Shown here one piece after another: positions 31,124-37,927 of a DNA stretch of 37,927 nucleotides (positions are counted from its first letter, which is position 1; every line of letters begins with the position of its first letter). The stretch is taken from positions 1 to 37,927 of the forward strand of contig JAFTWV010000025.1 in the NCBI GenBank assembly GCA_017465155.1, given 5' to 3'. The notes beneath the pieces are model-generated. The model did not search any database. It saw nothing but the letters and a program-made list of their open reading frames with translations, and was not told the DNA's origin. The position numbers were made by a program, and so were the translations under genes. Source of the stretch: Clostridia bacterium. GTDB lineage: Bacteria; Bacillota; Clostridia; Christensenellales; Aristaeellaceae.

Positions 31124-31846
31124 ATGCTAACAATTTTTGTCCGTTCGGTGATCCTGTATGCGGTGTCGCTAATGGCGATGCGGACCATGGGGAAGCGGCA
31201 GGTTGGGCAGCTGCAGCCCTTCGAGCTGGTGGTGGTTATCATGATTGCAGAGCTGGCAGCGACACCCATGGGCGGCGTGGGAATTCCCATGCTCTATGGC
31301 GTCCTGCCGATGATCGCAGTGGTGGTGTGTCACAGCGTGATTACGGTGCTGTGCATGAAGTGGCAGTCCTTCCGGGTATGGATGTGCGGTCAGCCGACGG
31401 TGCTGATGCGCAATGGGGTCATCTGTGAAAAGCAGCTGCGGCGCGTATCCATTGACCTGAATGACCTGATGGAGGCCATCCGCACAGGTGGAATTCTTGA
31501 TCCGGCTGAGGTCGGTACAGCAGTGCTGGAGCCAGGCGGACAGATCAACGTATTCCCTAAGGCTGATTACCGGCCTGTTACGCCCCATGACATGGAAAAG
31601 AACGTCCTCAGGGACGGATTGCCGCTTCCGCTCGTCATGGATGGCGTCTTGCAGCAGGATAACCTGATTCGCGGCCAGCTGACGGAAGCGTGGCTCCGCA
31701 GGGAAGCGGAGAAGGCGGGCTTCAGGAGCCTCGCGCAGGTGTTGTTCATGTGTCTGAATACACAGGGACAGCTGCTGATTCAGGGGAAGGGCTGTACGGA
31801 TACCCACCTGATACAGGCCATGGAGCCGGAAAGGGCGGTGTGGTAA
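31124..31846 (+). CDS. DUF421 (YetF-like) membrane protein
   Basis: A 240-residue protein. Three N-terminal spans (about 3-80) with MRTMGKRQVGQLQPFELVV (about 20-38) are the DUF421 signature. A soluble domain of beta-alpha type follows (GQPTVLMRNGVICEKQLRRV) and a second copy-like stretch near the end (PLVMDGVLQQDNLIRGQLTE), as in YetF/YdfS proteins of Bacillus, which are linked to spore or envelope functions. GGGAGGG precedes ATG 31124. It is followed directly by its usual partner, a DUF4363 gene, with no intergenic base. Confidence 0.9.
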   Translation: MLTIFVRSVILYAVSLMAMRTMGKRQVGQLQPFELVVVIMIAELAATPMGGVGIPMLYGVLPMIAVVVCHSVITVLCMKWQSFRVWMCGQPTVLMRNGVICEKQLRRVSIDLNDLMEAIRTGGILDPAEVGTAVLEPGGQINVFPKADYRPVTPHDMEKNVLRDGLPLPLVMDGVLQQDNLIRGQLTEAWLRREAEKAGFRSLAQVLFMCLNTQGQLLIQGKGCTDTHLIQAMEPERAVW

Positions 31847-32230
31847 ATGCGGACGAGCCTGTGTATTGCGCTGGTGCTGCTGACGCTGACGATTGGATGC
31901 GGAATTCTGACGTCAGGAGAGATTCGTATGCTGTCTGACCGCTACGTATCCGCGGCGGAGGAGCTTCTGATCCTGACCGAAAATGAGGAATGGCAGCGCG
32001 CAGGAGAAACGGTCGAGTCGTATATAGGAAGCTGGGAACAGACGGTACCATGGCTTCAGACGCTCATCAACCATGATGATACGGACAGTGTGACTGCGGC
32101 GCTGGCACAATTAAGGGCGGGCATCCGGGCGCAGGAGCAGGCCATGTGCTATGAGGCCTGCGCGATGCTGCGCGAGAATGCCCGCCATCTGTATCATCGG
32201 GATGCGTTTACGCTGGGAAACGTGCTGTGA
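31847..32230 (+). CDS. DUF4363 family protein
   Basis: A 127-residue protein with an N-terminal membrane anchor (about 4-20, with a Cys at 18 that might be lipidated but lacks a good lipobox) and an all-helical external domain of heptad-like Glu/Leu repeats. DUF4363 genes commonly follow DUF421 genes in Clostridia, and here ATG 31847 immediately follows the DUF421 stop. Function is unknown. Its stop abuts the stop of the convergent phosphoesterase gene at 32231 without any spacing or terminator. Confidence 0.75.
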   Translation: MRTSLCIALVLLTLTIGCGILTSGEIRMLSDRYVSAAEELLILTENEEWQRAGETVESYIGSWEQTVPWLQTLINHDDTDSVTAALAQLRAGIRAQEQAMCYEACAMLRENARHLYHRDAFTLGNVL

Positions 32231-33139
32231 TTACTTGGCGCTGCGGATGGTGATCAGATGAATCTGCGGCCGGCACAGGAGACGAACCGGCAGTCCTGAG
32301 GTACCCACACCCCGGGAAACAAGCATGTCGATTCGATTTTGCCGCAGCCAGCCCTGCGTGTACTCATTGGGCACGCCGTCGCGGTCAAGGAGTTCCTCCA
32401 GGAAGATGATCTGCCCGCCGTGGGTATGCCCGAACAGGCCGAGATCGTACCAGCTGCTGCGCCCGCTCCGGTCTGACGTTCGCAGCGCCTGAGGGATAAT
32501 CTCCGGGCTGTGGCTGAGGAAAATGACATAATCGTCCGTACTGACCCGGCTGGCCACGCCGTTGAGATCCGGATGTCCGCAGTTGACGTCGTCGATGCCT
32601 GCCAGATATACGTCGCTCAGCCCTATGCGTACGCGGGCGACGTCGTTGATCAGGGGGGTCACACCGGCATTCAGCATGGCCGTGCGCAGCTGAGTCAGGT
32701 TGCTTTCAGGCGTAGTGCGGTCATGATTGCCCACCACGGCATATACGCCGTATCGCGCGTAGATGCGGGGCAGGGACTGAAAGAAGGCCACTGCTCCGGC
32801 GCTGTCCTGCGCATAGTCGCCGCCCAGCAATACAAGGTCGGCATTACAGGCATTGATGCGGCTGACCAGATCCCGCAGGCGGCCGTCCGTGAAGGAACCG
32901 CCCTTGTGGATATCTGTGGCGTACAAGATACGCAATTGACCGATGTCGGAGGGCAGATCGTCCGCAAGCAGAGAAACGCTCTCGGTCTCCAGCATGTAGG
33001 GCTCGATGAAGGGCCAGGCAAGCAGCAGAAGAATCAGCAGCGCGGCCATGATTTTCATGAATGTCCGCTTTTTGCTGGTGCTGGGATCATATGCACCGGC
33101 ATGTCGGCCCTGAGGGGAAACGTGTCCGGGAAACAGCAT
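32231..33139 (-). CDS. Membrane-anchored metallophosphoesterase (YkuE/YaeI type)
   Basis: A 302-residue protein with a basic N-terminal segment, one membrane span (about 29-46) and a calcineurin-like phosphoesterase domain outside. Metal motifs in order: ATDIH, GGDYAQ, GNHDRT, LSHSPE and GHTHGGQI. The ending SRGVGTSGLPVRLLCRPQ is typical of YkuE/YaeI-like enzymes thought to act on membrane lipids. AAGGAGG precedes ATG 33139. It follows the AEC transporter gene by 24 bases on the same strand. Confidence 0.9.
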   Translation of the reverse strand: MLFPGHVSPQGRHAGAYDPSTSKKRTFMKIMAALLILLLLAWPFIEPYMLETESVSLLADDLPSDIGQLRILYATDIHKGGSFTDGRLRDLVSRINACNADLVLLGGDYAQDSAGAVAFFQSLPRIYARYGVYAVVGNHDRTTPESNLTQLRTAMLNAGVTPLINDVARVRIGLSDVYLAGIDDVNCGHPDLNGVASRVSTDDYVIFLSHSPEIIPQALRTSDRSGRSSWYDLGLFGHTHGGQIIFLEELLDRDGVPNEYTQGWLRQNRIDMLVSRGVGTSGLPVRLLCRPQIHLITIRSAK

Positions 33140-33163
33140 AGCGTCCTCCTTTATTGCGGTGTT

Positions 33164-34054
33164 TTACACAAGCAGAAGCATCAGCGGTACGGTGATCATG
33201 GAAAGCGCAGTCGACAGTGCTACGCCGCGGGACGCCAGAGCCTTATCGCAGTCAAACAGCTCGCTCTGCATGGCTGTGAGGGCGGCGCAGGGCATCGCTG
33301 TGCACAGGTACACGGCGCTGACGACCATGTCCGGCAGGGGCGTCAGGCGCAGCAGCAGGATCATCGCCGGGAAAACCAGCAGCCGCAGCACGCAGACGAT
33401 CAGCAGCTTCACATCCTGCAGATGCTCCCTGCGCAGGCTGATCAGGCGCGCGCCGATCACGAACATGGCCAGCGGCGTAGTGGTGCCGCCCATCATGTTC
33501 AGTGCATCGTTGAGGAAGGACGGAAGCCGCCAGCCGGTCAGGAACAGCGTCAGACCAGCCGCGACAGCGATCAGCGACGGGTTGGTCAGGAGCTTGCGGG
33601 GCTGCATCGCCCTGGGTCCGCCAAAATAATATGCGCCCAGCGTCCAGCCCATAAGGTTGAAGGCGGCTACGAACACCACGGCGTAGATCAGCGCGCTCTC
33701 GCCCATGGTTGCGATGATTACGGGATAGCCCATGTAGCCGCAGTTCGATACCATGGACAGGTTTGTCAGCACTGCGCGGCGCTCGGCGGTTTCCTTCGCA
33801 AAAATGCGGAAAGCAATCACACCTGCAAGGCCGATGGTCAGGCAGGTCAGGAAGAACACCCATATCAGGTCGATGATCAGCTCCGGGCTGGCGGGAGTCT
33901 GCAGCTTGTGCAGGATCATCGCGGGCTGCGCAAAATAGAGCACAAGGGTATTGAGTCCCTTCACGCCTTTCTCGTCCAGAACCTTGTATTTCACCGCGCC
34001 AAGGCCCGTGATCATCAGCAGGAAAAGTGTCAATACCTGCATAAGAACAGTCAT
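33164..34054 (-). CDS. AEC family transporter (auxin efflux carrier type)
   Basis: A 296-residue integral membrane protein with about ten spans in two halves. LNTLVLYFAQPAMILHKL (about 34-51) and SMVSNCGYMGYPVIIATMG, with its Asn-x-Gly-Tyr-x-Gly-x-Pro block, mark the AEC/malate permease family. Substrates of such proteins are organic acids; none can be named here. AAGGAGG precedes ATG 34054, and a promoter is at 34118-34146. It is divergent from the flavin reductase gene. Confidence 0.88.
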   Translation of the reverse strand: MTVLMQVLTLFLLMITGLGAVKYKVLDEKGVKGLNTLVLYFAQPAMILHKLQTPASPELIIDLIWVFFLTCLTIGLAGVIAFRIFAKETAERRAVLTNLSMVSNCGYMGYPVIIATMGESALIYAVVFVAAFNLMGWTLGAYYFGGPRAMQPRKLLTNPSLIAVAAGLTLFLTGWRLPSFLNDALNMMGGTTTPLAMFVIGARLISLRREHLQDVKLLIVCVLRLLVFPAMILLLRLTPLPDMVVSAVYLCTAMPCAALTAMQSELFDCDKALASRGVALSTALSMITVPLMLLLV

Positions 34055-34098
34055 CTGGTCAGCCTCCTTATCCAAAGAACAGCGGCAGTGCCTCTGCC

Positions 34099-34127
34099 TT
34101 GACATTCATTCTGCATTATTGTACACT
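34099..34127 (+). promoter_or_regulatory. Promoter of the flavin reductase-like gene
   Basis: TTGACA (34099-34104) and TACACT (34122-34127) with a 17-base spacer; the start would be about 28 bases before ATG 34163. It overlaps the opposing transporter promoter. Confidence 0.7.
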
Positions 34128-34146
34128 ATTTTCAAATGATAAACAA
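34118..34146 (-). promoter_or_regulatory. Promoter of the AEC transporter gene
   Basis: Reverse strand TTGTTT (34141-34146) and TACAAT (34118-34123) with a 17-base spacer. Its -10 box physically overlaps that of the forward promoter, so the two polymerases compete. Confidence 0.6.
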
Positions 34147-34162
34147 GAACGGAGTGCGATCT

Positions 34163-34774
34163 ATGGCGAATAACTTCCGGGAATTCAATCCCTGCACGCT
34201 TCTTGCGCCGGTGCCGGCGGTAATGGTTTCCTGCTGTGGTGTACAGGCCGGGGCAAAGCCCAATATCATCACGGTTGCATGGGCGGGGACGGTCAACAGC
34301 GAGCCGCCCATGGTGTCTGTCAGCGTCCGCAAGAACCGCTTCAGCCATCATATGATCAGTGAAAGCGGTGAATTCGTCGTGAATCTTGTGGACGAAGCAC
34401 ACTGCAAGGCGCTGGACTTCTGCGGCGTGCGGTCGGGAAAGGATGTGGACAAGTGGGCGCACTGCGGCCTGACGCCCCTGCCCGTCAAGGAACTGGACCA
34501 TGCGCCCGCCATTGCGGAATGTCCGGCTTATCTGGCCTGTAAGGTACGTCAGGTGCTGGAGCTGGGCAGCCACGACATGTTTATCGGCGAGGTCGTGGGT
34601 GTACAGGTGCGTGAGGAGATGTTCGAGGGGACGGCGCTTCATCTGGAGCGGGCGGGTCTTGTGACCTACAATCATGGCGTATACCAGCGCGCAGCAGATG
34701 TGCTGGGCTTCTTCGGCTATTCTGTGGCGCGGCCTGAGGTGCTGGAGCGGCGCATGAAGGTTTACGAAAAGTAA
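34163..34774 (+). CDS. Flavin reductase-like (flavoredoxin) protein
   Basis: A 203-residue protein with the FMN-binding split barrel: PAVMVSCCGVQAGAKPNIIT, then VAWAGTVNSEPPMVSVSVRK (about 40-60) and ESGEFVVNLVDE carry the flavin contacts. The C-terminal part keeps CKVRQVLELGSHDMFIGEVV. Such proteins act as flavin reductases or flavoredoxins; partners are unknown. ATG 34163 follows GGAGTG by eight bases; the predicted transcription start makes the upstream ATG at 34136 unlikely. Confidence 0.87.
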   Translation: MANNFREFNPCTLLAPVPAVMVSCCGVQAGAKPNIITVAWAGTVNSEPPMVSVSVRKNRFSHHMISESGEFVVNLVDEAHCKALDFCGVRSGKDVDKWAHCGLTPLPVKELDHAPAIAECPAYLACKVRQVLELGSHDMFIGEVVGVQVREEMFEGTALHLERAGLVTYNHGVYQRAADVLGFFGYSVARPEVLERRMKVYEK

Positions 34775-34783
34775 TGACAGAAA

Positions 34784-34823
34784 ACCGCCTTTCGGTACAG
34801 CATGAGCGCTGCCGGAAGGCGGT
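34784..34823. terminator. Bidirectional terminator
   Basis: ACCGCCTTTCGG (34784-34795) pairs with CCGGAAGGCGGT (34812-34823) with one wobble pair. Reverse strand continues TTTTCTGTC; forward strand continues CTTTATGTCATTTTT. It is shared by two convergent genes. Confidence 0.75.
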
Positions 34824-34830
34824 CTTTATG

Positions 34831-35466
34831 TCATTTTTCCGGTGGATGCAGCTTTTCCCAGTCCCGGCGGAGGATGGCCCAGAGCTCCACATCGCGGAAG
34901 TCGCCCTTGTTATAGATGCGCTGGCGATGGCTGCCTTCATGGATCATTCCGCATTTTTCCATCACGCGGCCGCTGGAGGGATTCTCGCTGAAGTGCTGCG
35001 CCTCCACGCGATGCAGTCGAAGCACCCCGAAGGTTTCCGCCAAAACGGCGTTCAGCGCTTCGGTCATCAGGCCCTGATTCCATCTTTCCCTTGCGAGGCT
35101 GTAGCCCAGCTCAACGGTGCTGTTATCCACGCTGTACCACATGTAGCCGATGGTTCCGATGACGCGTCCGGTGTCCCTGGCCACAATGCCCCAGCTGGAG
35201 GGCTCTCCCAGACGATACTGCCGAAGGATGAACCGCAGATATGCCCGCGTATCCCAGATGGAGCGATGTGCATCCCAAAGCACATGCCGGGCGACCTCGG
35301 GATCCTGTGAGTAGGCATAGATATCTTGTGCGTCACGCATGGTCAGGCGGCGCAGCGTCAGGCGAGGCGTATCGATCACGGGCAGACGCGCGAAGTATTC
35401 CTGCGGCGTGCCCGGCAAAGACGCGGGCAGCAGCCATGACAGCAGCGACTGCTTCGTTTCAGCCAT
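34831..35466 (-). CDS. GNAT family acetyltransferase (RimJ/RimL-like)
   Basis: A 211-residue acetyltransferase. After an unmatched N-terminal 30 residues, IDTPRLTLRRLTMRDAQDIY (about 31-50) is the usual start of RimJ/RimL-type GNAT enzymes; VELGYSLARERWNQGLMTEA contains the acetyl-CoA-binding motif A, and NPSSGRVMEKCGM is motif B. The acceptor is unknown (a ribosomal protein terminus or small amine is typical). Its ATG overlaps the end of the small membrane protein gene, so it is translationally coupled; its own ribosome site is weak. Confidence 0.88.
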   Translation of the reverse strand: MAETKQSLLSWLLPASLPGTPQEYFARLPVIDTPRLTLRRLTMRDAQDIYAYSQDPEVARHVLWDAHRSIWDTRAYLRFILRQYRLGEPSSWGIVARDTGRVIGTIGYMWYSVDNSTVELGYSLARERWNQGLMTEALNAVLAETFGVLRLHRVEAQHFSENPSSGRVMEKCGMIHEGSHRQRIYNKGDFRDVELWAILRRDWEKLHPPEK

Positions 35467-35635
35467 GGTATTTCCATGCCGCCATGGCGCTTTGGCGGTT
35501 CAGCGGCAGCTGCGGCACAGGCACGCCGTTGGTCATGCTGCCGTAGACGAGCAGTATAATGCCCAAAACCAGCACCACGAGCATCAGCAGCACGAAAACA
35601 GTGAACGGAGAAACCGCCCGATGCTTCTTTGCCAT
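35459..35635 (-). CDS. Small single-span membrane protein
   Basis: A 58-residue protein: a basic start (MAKKHRAV), one hydrophobic span of Val/Leu/Ile (about 11-32), and an external tail with prolines. I recognise no family. ATG 35635 has AAAGGAG at proper spacing, and its last eight bases overlap the acetyltransferase start, good evidence that it is translated. The upstream part of the frame to 35737 has no ribosome site. Gap 35636-35761 to the Nudix gene holds an imperfect hairpin but no clear promoter, so it may be cotranscribed with the Nudix gene. Confidence 0.65.
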   Translation of the reverse strand: MAKKHRAVSPFTVFVLLMLVVLVLGIILLVYGSMTNGVPVPQLPLNRQSAMAAWKYHG

Positions 35636-35761
35636 GACGAACACTCCTTTCCGGGTCAATCTTGCGTATGGAAGGCAGAAACGCTGCCTGCATGGGAAGC
35701 AGACACATATCTGAAATATTTTTGAAATAAATATCACGCGTCCGGGAAGAACTGCGGTTTC

Positions 35762-36328
35762 TTATTCGTTGATATGAGCAGAGGCCGCCACATGCGCATG
35801 AGCCATCATGATGCCCAGCGCGGTCTTGCCGTCGCGGAAGGTGCCGTCCATGACCTTTTTGAAGGCTTCGGAGAGGGGCATACGGGTCGTGGCGACGAAT
35901 TCGTCCTCATCGGGATGGGTCTCACCCAGCTTCAGGCCGGAGGCCAGATAGAGGTGGATGCGCTCGTTGCAGAAGCCGGGCGTGGTTTCCAGAACGGTCA
36001 GCTTCGTCCAGTTTTCGGCGAGATAGCCCGTCTCCTCAGACAGCTCGCGCTTGGCGCACTCGAAGGGATCCTCGTCAGCGCTGTCCAGCTTGCCGGCAGG
36101 GATCTCAAGGGTCAGACGGTGCACGGGTGCGCGGTACTGGTGCACAAGGATCACATTCTGCTCCTCATCCAGTGCCACGACAGCGGCAGCGCCGGGATGG
36201 CACGCGACCTCGCGCAGGGCCAGCTTGCCGTTGGGCAGCTCCACCTGCCAGTGCTCCAGACGGATGATTTTGCCATTGAAAACGACCTCGCCGCTCTTGT
36301 AGGTCTCGATCAGATTCTGCTCGTTCAT
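35762..36328 (-). CDS. nudF: Nudix hydrolase, ADP-ribose pyrophosphatase type
   Basis: Hydrolyses ADP-ribose or a related nucleoside diphosphate derivative. The 188-residue protein has VHQYRAPVHRLTLEIPAGKL, then DEDPFECAKRELSEETGY, the Nudix box with catalytic REL-SEE-TG; one extra residue follows the first Gly compared with the strict GX5E spacing. The N-terminal SGEVVFNGKIIRL is typical of the NudF branch. AGGAGG precedes ATG 36328. The longer frame to 36754 is not supported. The gene opens the reverse group ending at 34831. Confidence 0.9.
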   Translation of the reverse strand: MNEQNLIETYKSGEVVFNGKIIRLEHWQVELPNGKLALREVACHPGAAAVVALDEEQNVILVHQYRAPVHRLTLEIPAGKLDSADEDPFECAKRELSEETGYLAENWTKLTVLETTPGFCNERIHLYLASGLKLGETHPDEDEFVATTRMPLSEAFKKVMDGTFRDGKTALGIMMAHAHVAASAHINE

Positions 36329-36453
36329 GAGTATGCCTCCTGATGGTGCGAAATATGAATGTGACGCGGGGATAATCCTGCGTGCAGAACAGTTCGACAC
36401 ATACGCCCTGAAATCCTGCGTAGAAACGGGAAAAACCGTCGGCTCGGCTTCCA

Positions 36454-36481
36454 TTGACAAAGCCGGCGGCCGATGTATAAT
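36454..36481 (+). promoter_or_regulatory. Consensus promoter of the repeat-containing secreted protein
   Basis: TTGACA (36454-36459) and TATAAT (36476-36481) are both perfect, with a 16-base spacer. CGGCTT (36445-36450) and AAGCCG (36460-36465) form an inverted repeat around the -35 box, a possible operator. Confidence 0.8.
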
Positions 36482-36524
36482 ATAAATTGGATAACTATAT
36501 GACTTACTCAAGGAGGGACACGCC

Positions 36525-37927
36525 ATGATGAAATCTGGCGCAACGCATCTGCATCGTCTGCTGGCCTTTGTGCTGACGCTGGCGCTGCTGATGACCACAT
36601 GGACTGTACCGGCAAAGGCGCTGGAGGACTGGGAAAACCTGGCGATCAGCGTCCTGCAGCCCGATGCAGACAGCATGTTTACGATGTCCATTCCCGCCAC
36701 GCCCGTACCGGGCAGTACGCCCCCTGCATACTGGGTTACGCTGGATCCTTCCATGCTGGGCAGCGTGCTGAACGTGAGCGTGTCGTATCCGGATCCGGAT
36801 TATCGCTTCTACTTCAACACCTATGATCTGTCTCTGGCATGGGATGAAACCATGAATGCCCAGAGCCTTGATACGTTCTATGCGAACTACATGGCCTTTG
36901 ACTATCAGGGTGTGCCGCAGAATCAGTTTATCCTGCTGTACGTGTCCACGCTGCCCATGCCTGCGGATGTGCCTGCGGGCGGGCAGGTGAGTTCAGCGGT
37001 GCAGGTGCCAGTCCGGTACATGAGCGAGGATGGCGTGCAGCTGGATCTGCAGTATGTCAACTGCTATCCCGGCCAGTTCACGGATGTGTGGGCCAGCTCC
37101 GGCGCGACGCAGGGCTACACCCTCGTGGGCGGGAATATGCAGCAGGTTTATGTGGATGCGACGGGTTTTGTCAGTCCGACGGAGGTTGTTTTCACTTACC
37201 GCAGGAATGAGTCTGGCTTTGGAGAAAAACCTACCTCGGCCCCGGCTGTACAGTCTCAGCTGACAGTGATCTATCAGCTGGAGGACGGGACGGTGCTGGA
37301 TCAGCAGACCATGTTTCTTGATCCTGGCGAGCATACCATCTGGCCTGGCAGCGGTGCCGTGGGCGGTCTTGAGCTGGCGGGCGAGTACAGCGCATATGTT
37401 TATGCGGATGCCAATGGCTATGCCAGCCCCGGCACGGTGTATTTCACCTATCGCCAGCCCTATACAGCTCCTGCTGAGAGCTATGTGACTGTCTATTATT
37501 ACCATCAGGACGGGTATCTGCTGGATACGAAGGACGTTCGTGTGGTAGAGGGCGTGAACACGGTGTATCCTGACAGCGCGACGGTGAACGGCCTTGAACT
37601 GGTCGGCGACGCATACGCGACAGTGACGGTATATGCCGACGGCTCGACAGACATGGCGAGCGTGTCCTTCATCTACAAGGATCGAGCACCCGCAGAAAGC
37701 ACCGTCACGGTGTACTACTACCACGAAAACGGTACGCGCCTTGACGTAAAGGACGTTCGTGTGGTAGAGGGTGTGAACACGGTGTACCCTGACAGCGCGG
37801 CGGTGAATGGCCTTGAACTGGTCGGCGACGCATACGCGACAGTGACGGTATATGCCGACGGCTCGACAGACATGGCGAGCGTGTCCTTCATCTACAAGGA
37901 TCGAGCACCCGCAGAAAGCACCGTCAC
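36525..37927 (+). CDS. Secreted surface protein with tandem MucBP-like repeats, partial at right edge
   Basis: A reading frame open to the window end (at least 467 residues). AAGGAGGG precedes ATG 36525 by seven bases. Residues 1-31 form a signal peptide with a basic start and a cleavage site after VPAKA. An N-terminal domain of about 200 residues (beta-rich, PSMLGSVLNVSVSYPDPDYR) precedes repeat domains: a diverged one around residues 215-315 (QLEDGTVLDQQTMFL) and near-identical 73-residue units starting at 37485, 37704 and 37923, each reading VTVYYY(H)...(D)VKDVRVVEGVNTVYP. This fits MucBP-like extracellular binding repeats. A sorting signal or stop is beyond the window. Confidence 0.85.
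   Translation, partial: MMKSGATHLHRLLAFVLTLALLMTTWTVPAKALEDWENLAISVLQPDADSMFTMSIPATPVPGSTPPAYWVTLDPSMLGSVLNVSVSYPDPDYRFYFNTYDLSLAWDETMNAQSLDTFYANYMAFDYQGVPQNQFILLYVSTLPMPADVPAGGQVSSAVQVPVRYMSEDGVQLDLQYVNCYPGQFTDVWASSGATQGYTLVGGNMQQVYVDATGFVSPTEVVFTYRRNESGFGEKPTSAPAVQSQLTVIYQLEDGTVLDQQTMFLDPGEHTIWPGSGAVGGLELAGEYSAYVYADANGYASPGTVYFTYRQPYTAPAESYVTVYYYHQDGYLLDTKDVRVVEGVNTVYPDSATVNGLELVGDAYATVTVYADGSTDMASVSFIYKDRAPAESTVTVYYYHENGTRLDVKDVRVVEGVNTVYPDSAAVNGLELVGDAYATVTVYADGSTDMASVSFIYKDRAPAESTV
37485..37927 (+). repeat. 219-bp tandem repeat array (window ends inside third unit)
   Basis: Units begin at 37485, 37704 and 37923, an exact period of 219 bases (73 codons). From 37529 and 37748 on, the first two copies differ by only a handful of mostly third-position changes (for example GGC/GGT and TAT/TAC) while their first about 45 bases differ more. 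This is typical of recent duplication or gene conversion in surface proteins. Confidence 0.9.

Noticed and set aside
32510-34102. 530-codon open frame on the forward strand
   Set aside because: It is antisense to the phosphoesterase and AEC transporter genes, crosses their gene boundary and is Gln/His-rich in the manner of shadow frames.
37485-37927. CRISPR array
   Set aside because: The repeats are 219 bases, in frame, coding and directly adjacent without spacers.

Overview
The window (GC clearly above 50% by eye) is a gene-dense chromosomal segment of a spore-forming, low-to-moderate complexity Firmicute, most likely a gut-type Clostridia. The evidence is a SpoVM-like spore coat peptide, a lysine riboswitch and a tetrahydrofolate riboswitch of the Firmicute type, ECF (energy-coupling factor) vitamin transport genes, a DUF421-DUF4363 pair, a DUF951 protein, strong AGGAGG ribosome binding sites and sigma-A type promoters with 16-17 base spacers. 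I see no tRNA, rRNA, insertion sequence, prophage or CRISPR array. The species cannot be named from the sequence.

Layout, left to right. 1-187: GC-rich hairpins and a terminator, no recognised gene. 188-3425 (minus): a three-gene operon with its own promoter, encoding a MotA/ExbB-type channel with a very long coiled-coil tail, a MotB/OmpA-type partner and a third single-pass membrane protein. The first two have the ZorA/ZorB architecture of Zorya antiphage systems, but no ZorC/ZorD/ZorE effector is present. 3542-3880 (plus): a small two-span membrane protein followed by a 28-residue SpoVM homologue. 3913-7225: lysine riboswitch, then asd, dapA and dapB, which take aspartyl phosphate towards DAP and lysine. 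7326-9735: ftsH and a DUF308 membrane protein. 9747-11202: THF riboswitch, folT and nth. 11262-12880 (minus): a secreted protein of unknown function. 12908-13712 (minus): DUF951 protein and signal peptidase I. 13727-16119 (plus): murI, a methyltransferase, a P-loop kinase-like protein and a VOC protein in overlapping reading frames. 16123-16293 (minus): remnant of an acetyltransferase that keeps its promoter. 16418-18657: an EF-G-like GTPase with altered G motifs. 18723-19882: GyrI-like protein and HAD phosphatase.

19967-31023 (minus) looks like one 11-gene operon: ecfA1-ecfA2-ecfT-truA-phosphoesterase-ACT/MBL hydrolase-FAD oxidoreductase-phosphotransferase-pepT-PfkB kinase-mgtC. It starts at a good promoter (30995-31023) and ends at a 25-bp hairpin; gaps are short or negative throughout. 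31124-32230 (plus): DUF421 and DUF4363. 32231-34146 (minus): a membrane-anchored phosphoesterase and an AEC-type transporter. 34099-34823 (plus): flavin reductase-like protein, divergent from the transporter with interleaved promoters. 34831-36328 (minus): Nudix hydrolase, a small membrane protein and a GNAT acetyltransferase. 36454-37927 (plus): a strong promoter and a secreted protein with 219-bp near-identical repeats that runs off the window.

Functional links: the ECF module (27.6-31 kb) can energise the FolT folate-binding subunit encoded about 20 kb away, whose mRNA senses reduced folate. DapA/DapB and MurI both feed peptidoglycan precursor synthesis, and the ZorB-like protein carries an OmpA-type peptidoglycan-binding domain. 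The most interesting items are the effector-less Zorya-like operon, the short spoVM gene, the THF switch with a visible Shine-Dalgarno sequestering arm, the ACT-ACT-MBL fusion, the atypical EF-G, and the recently expanded repeats in the last gene.
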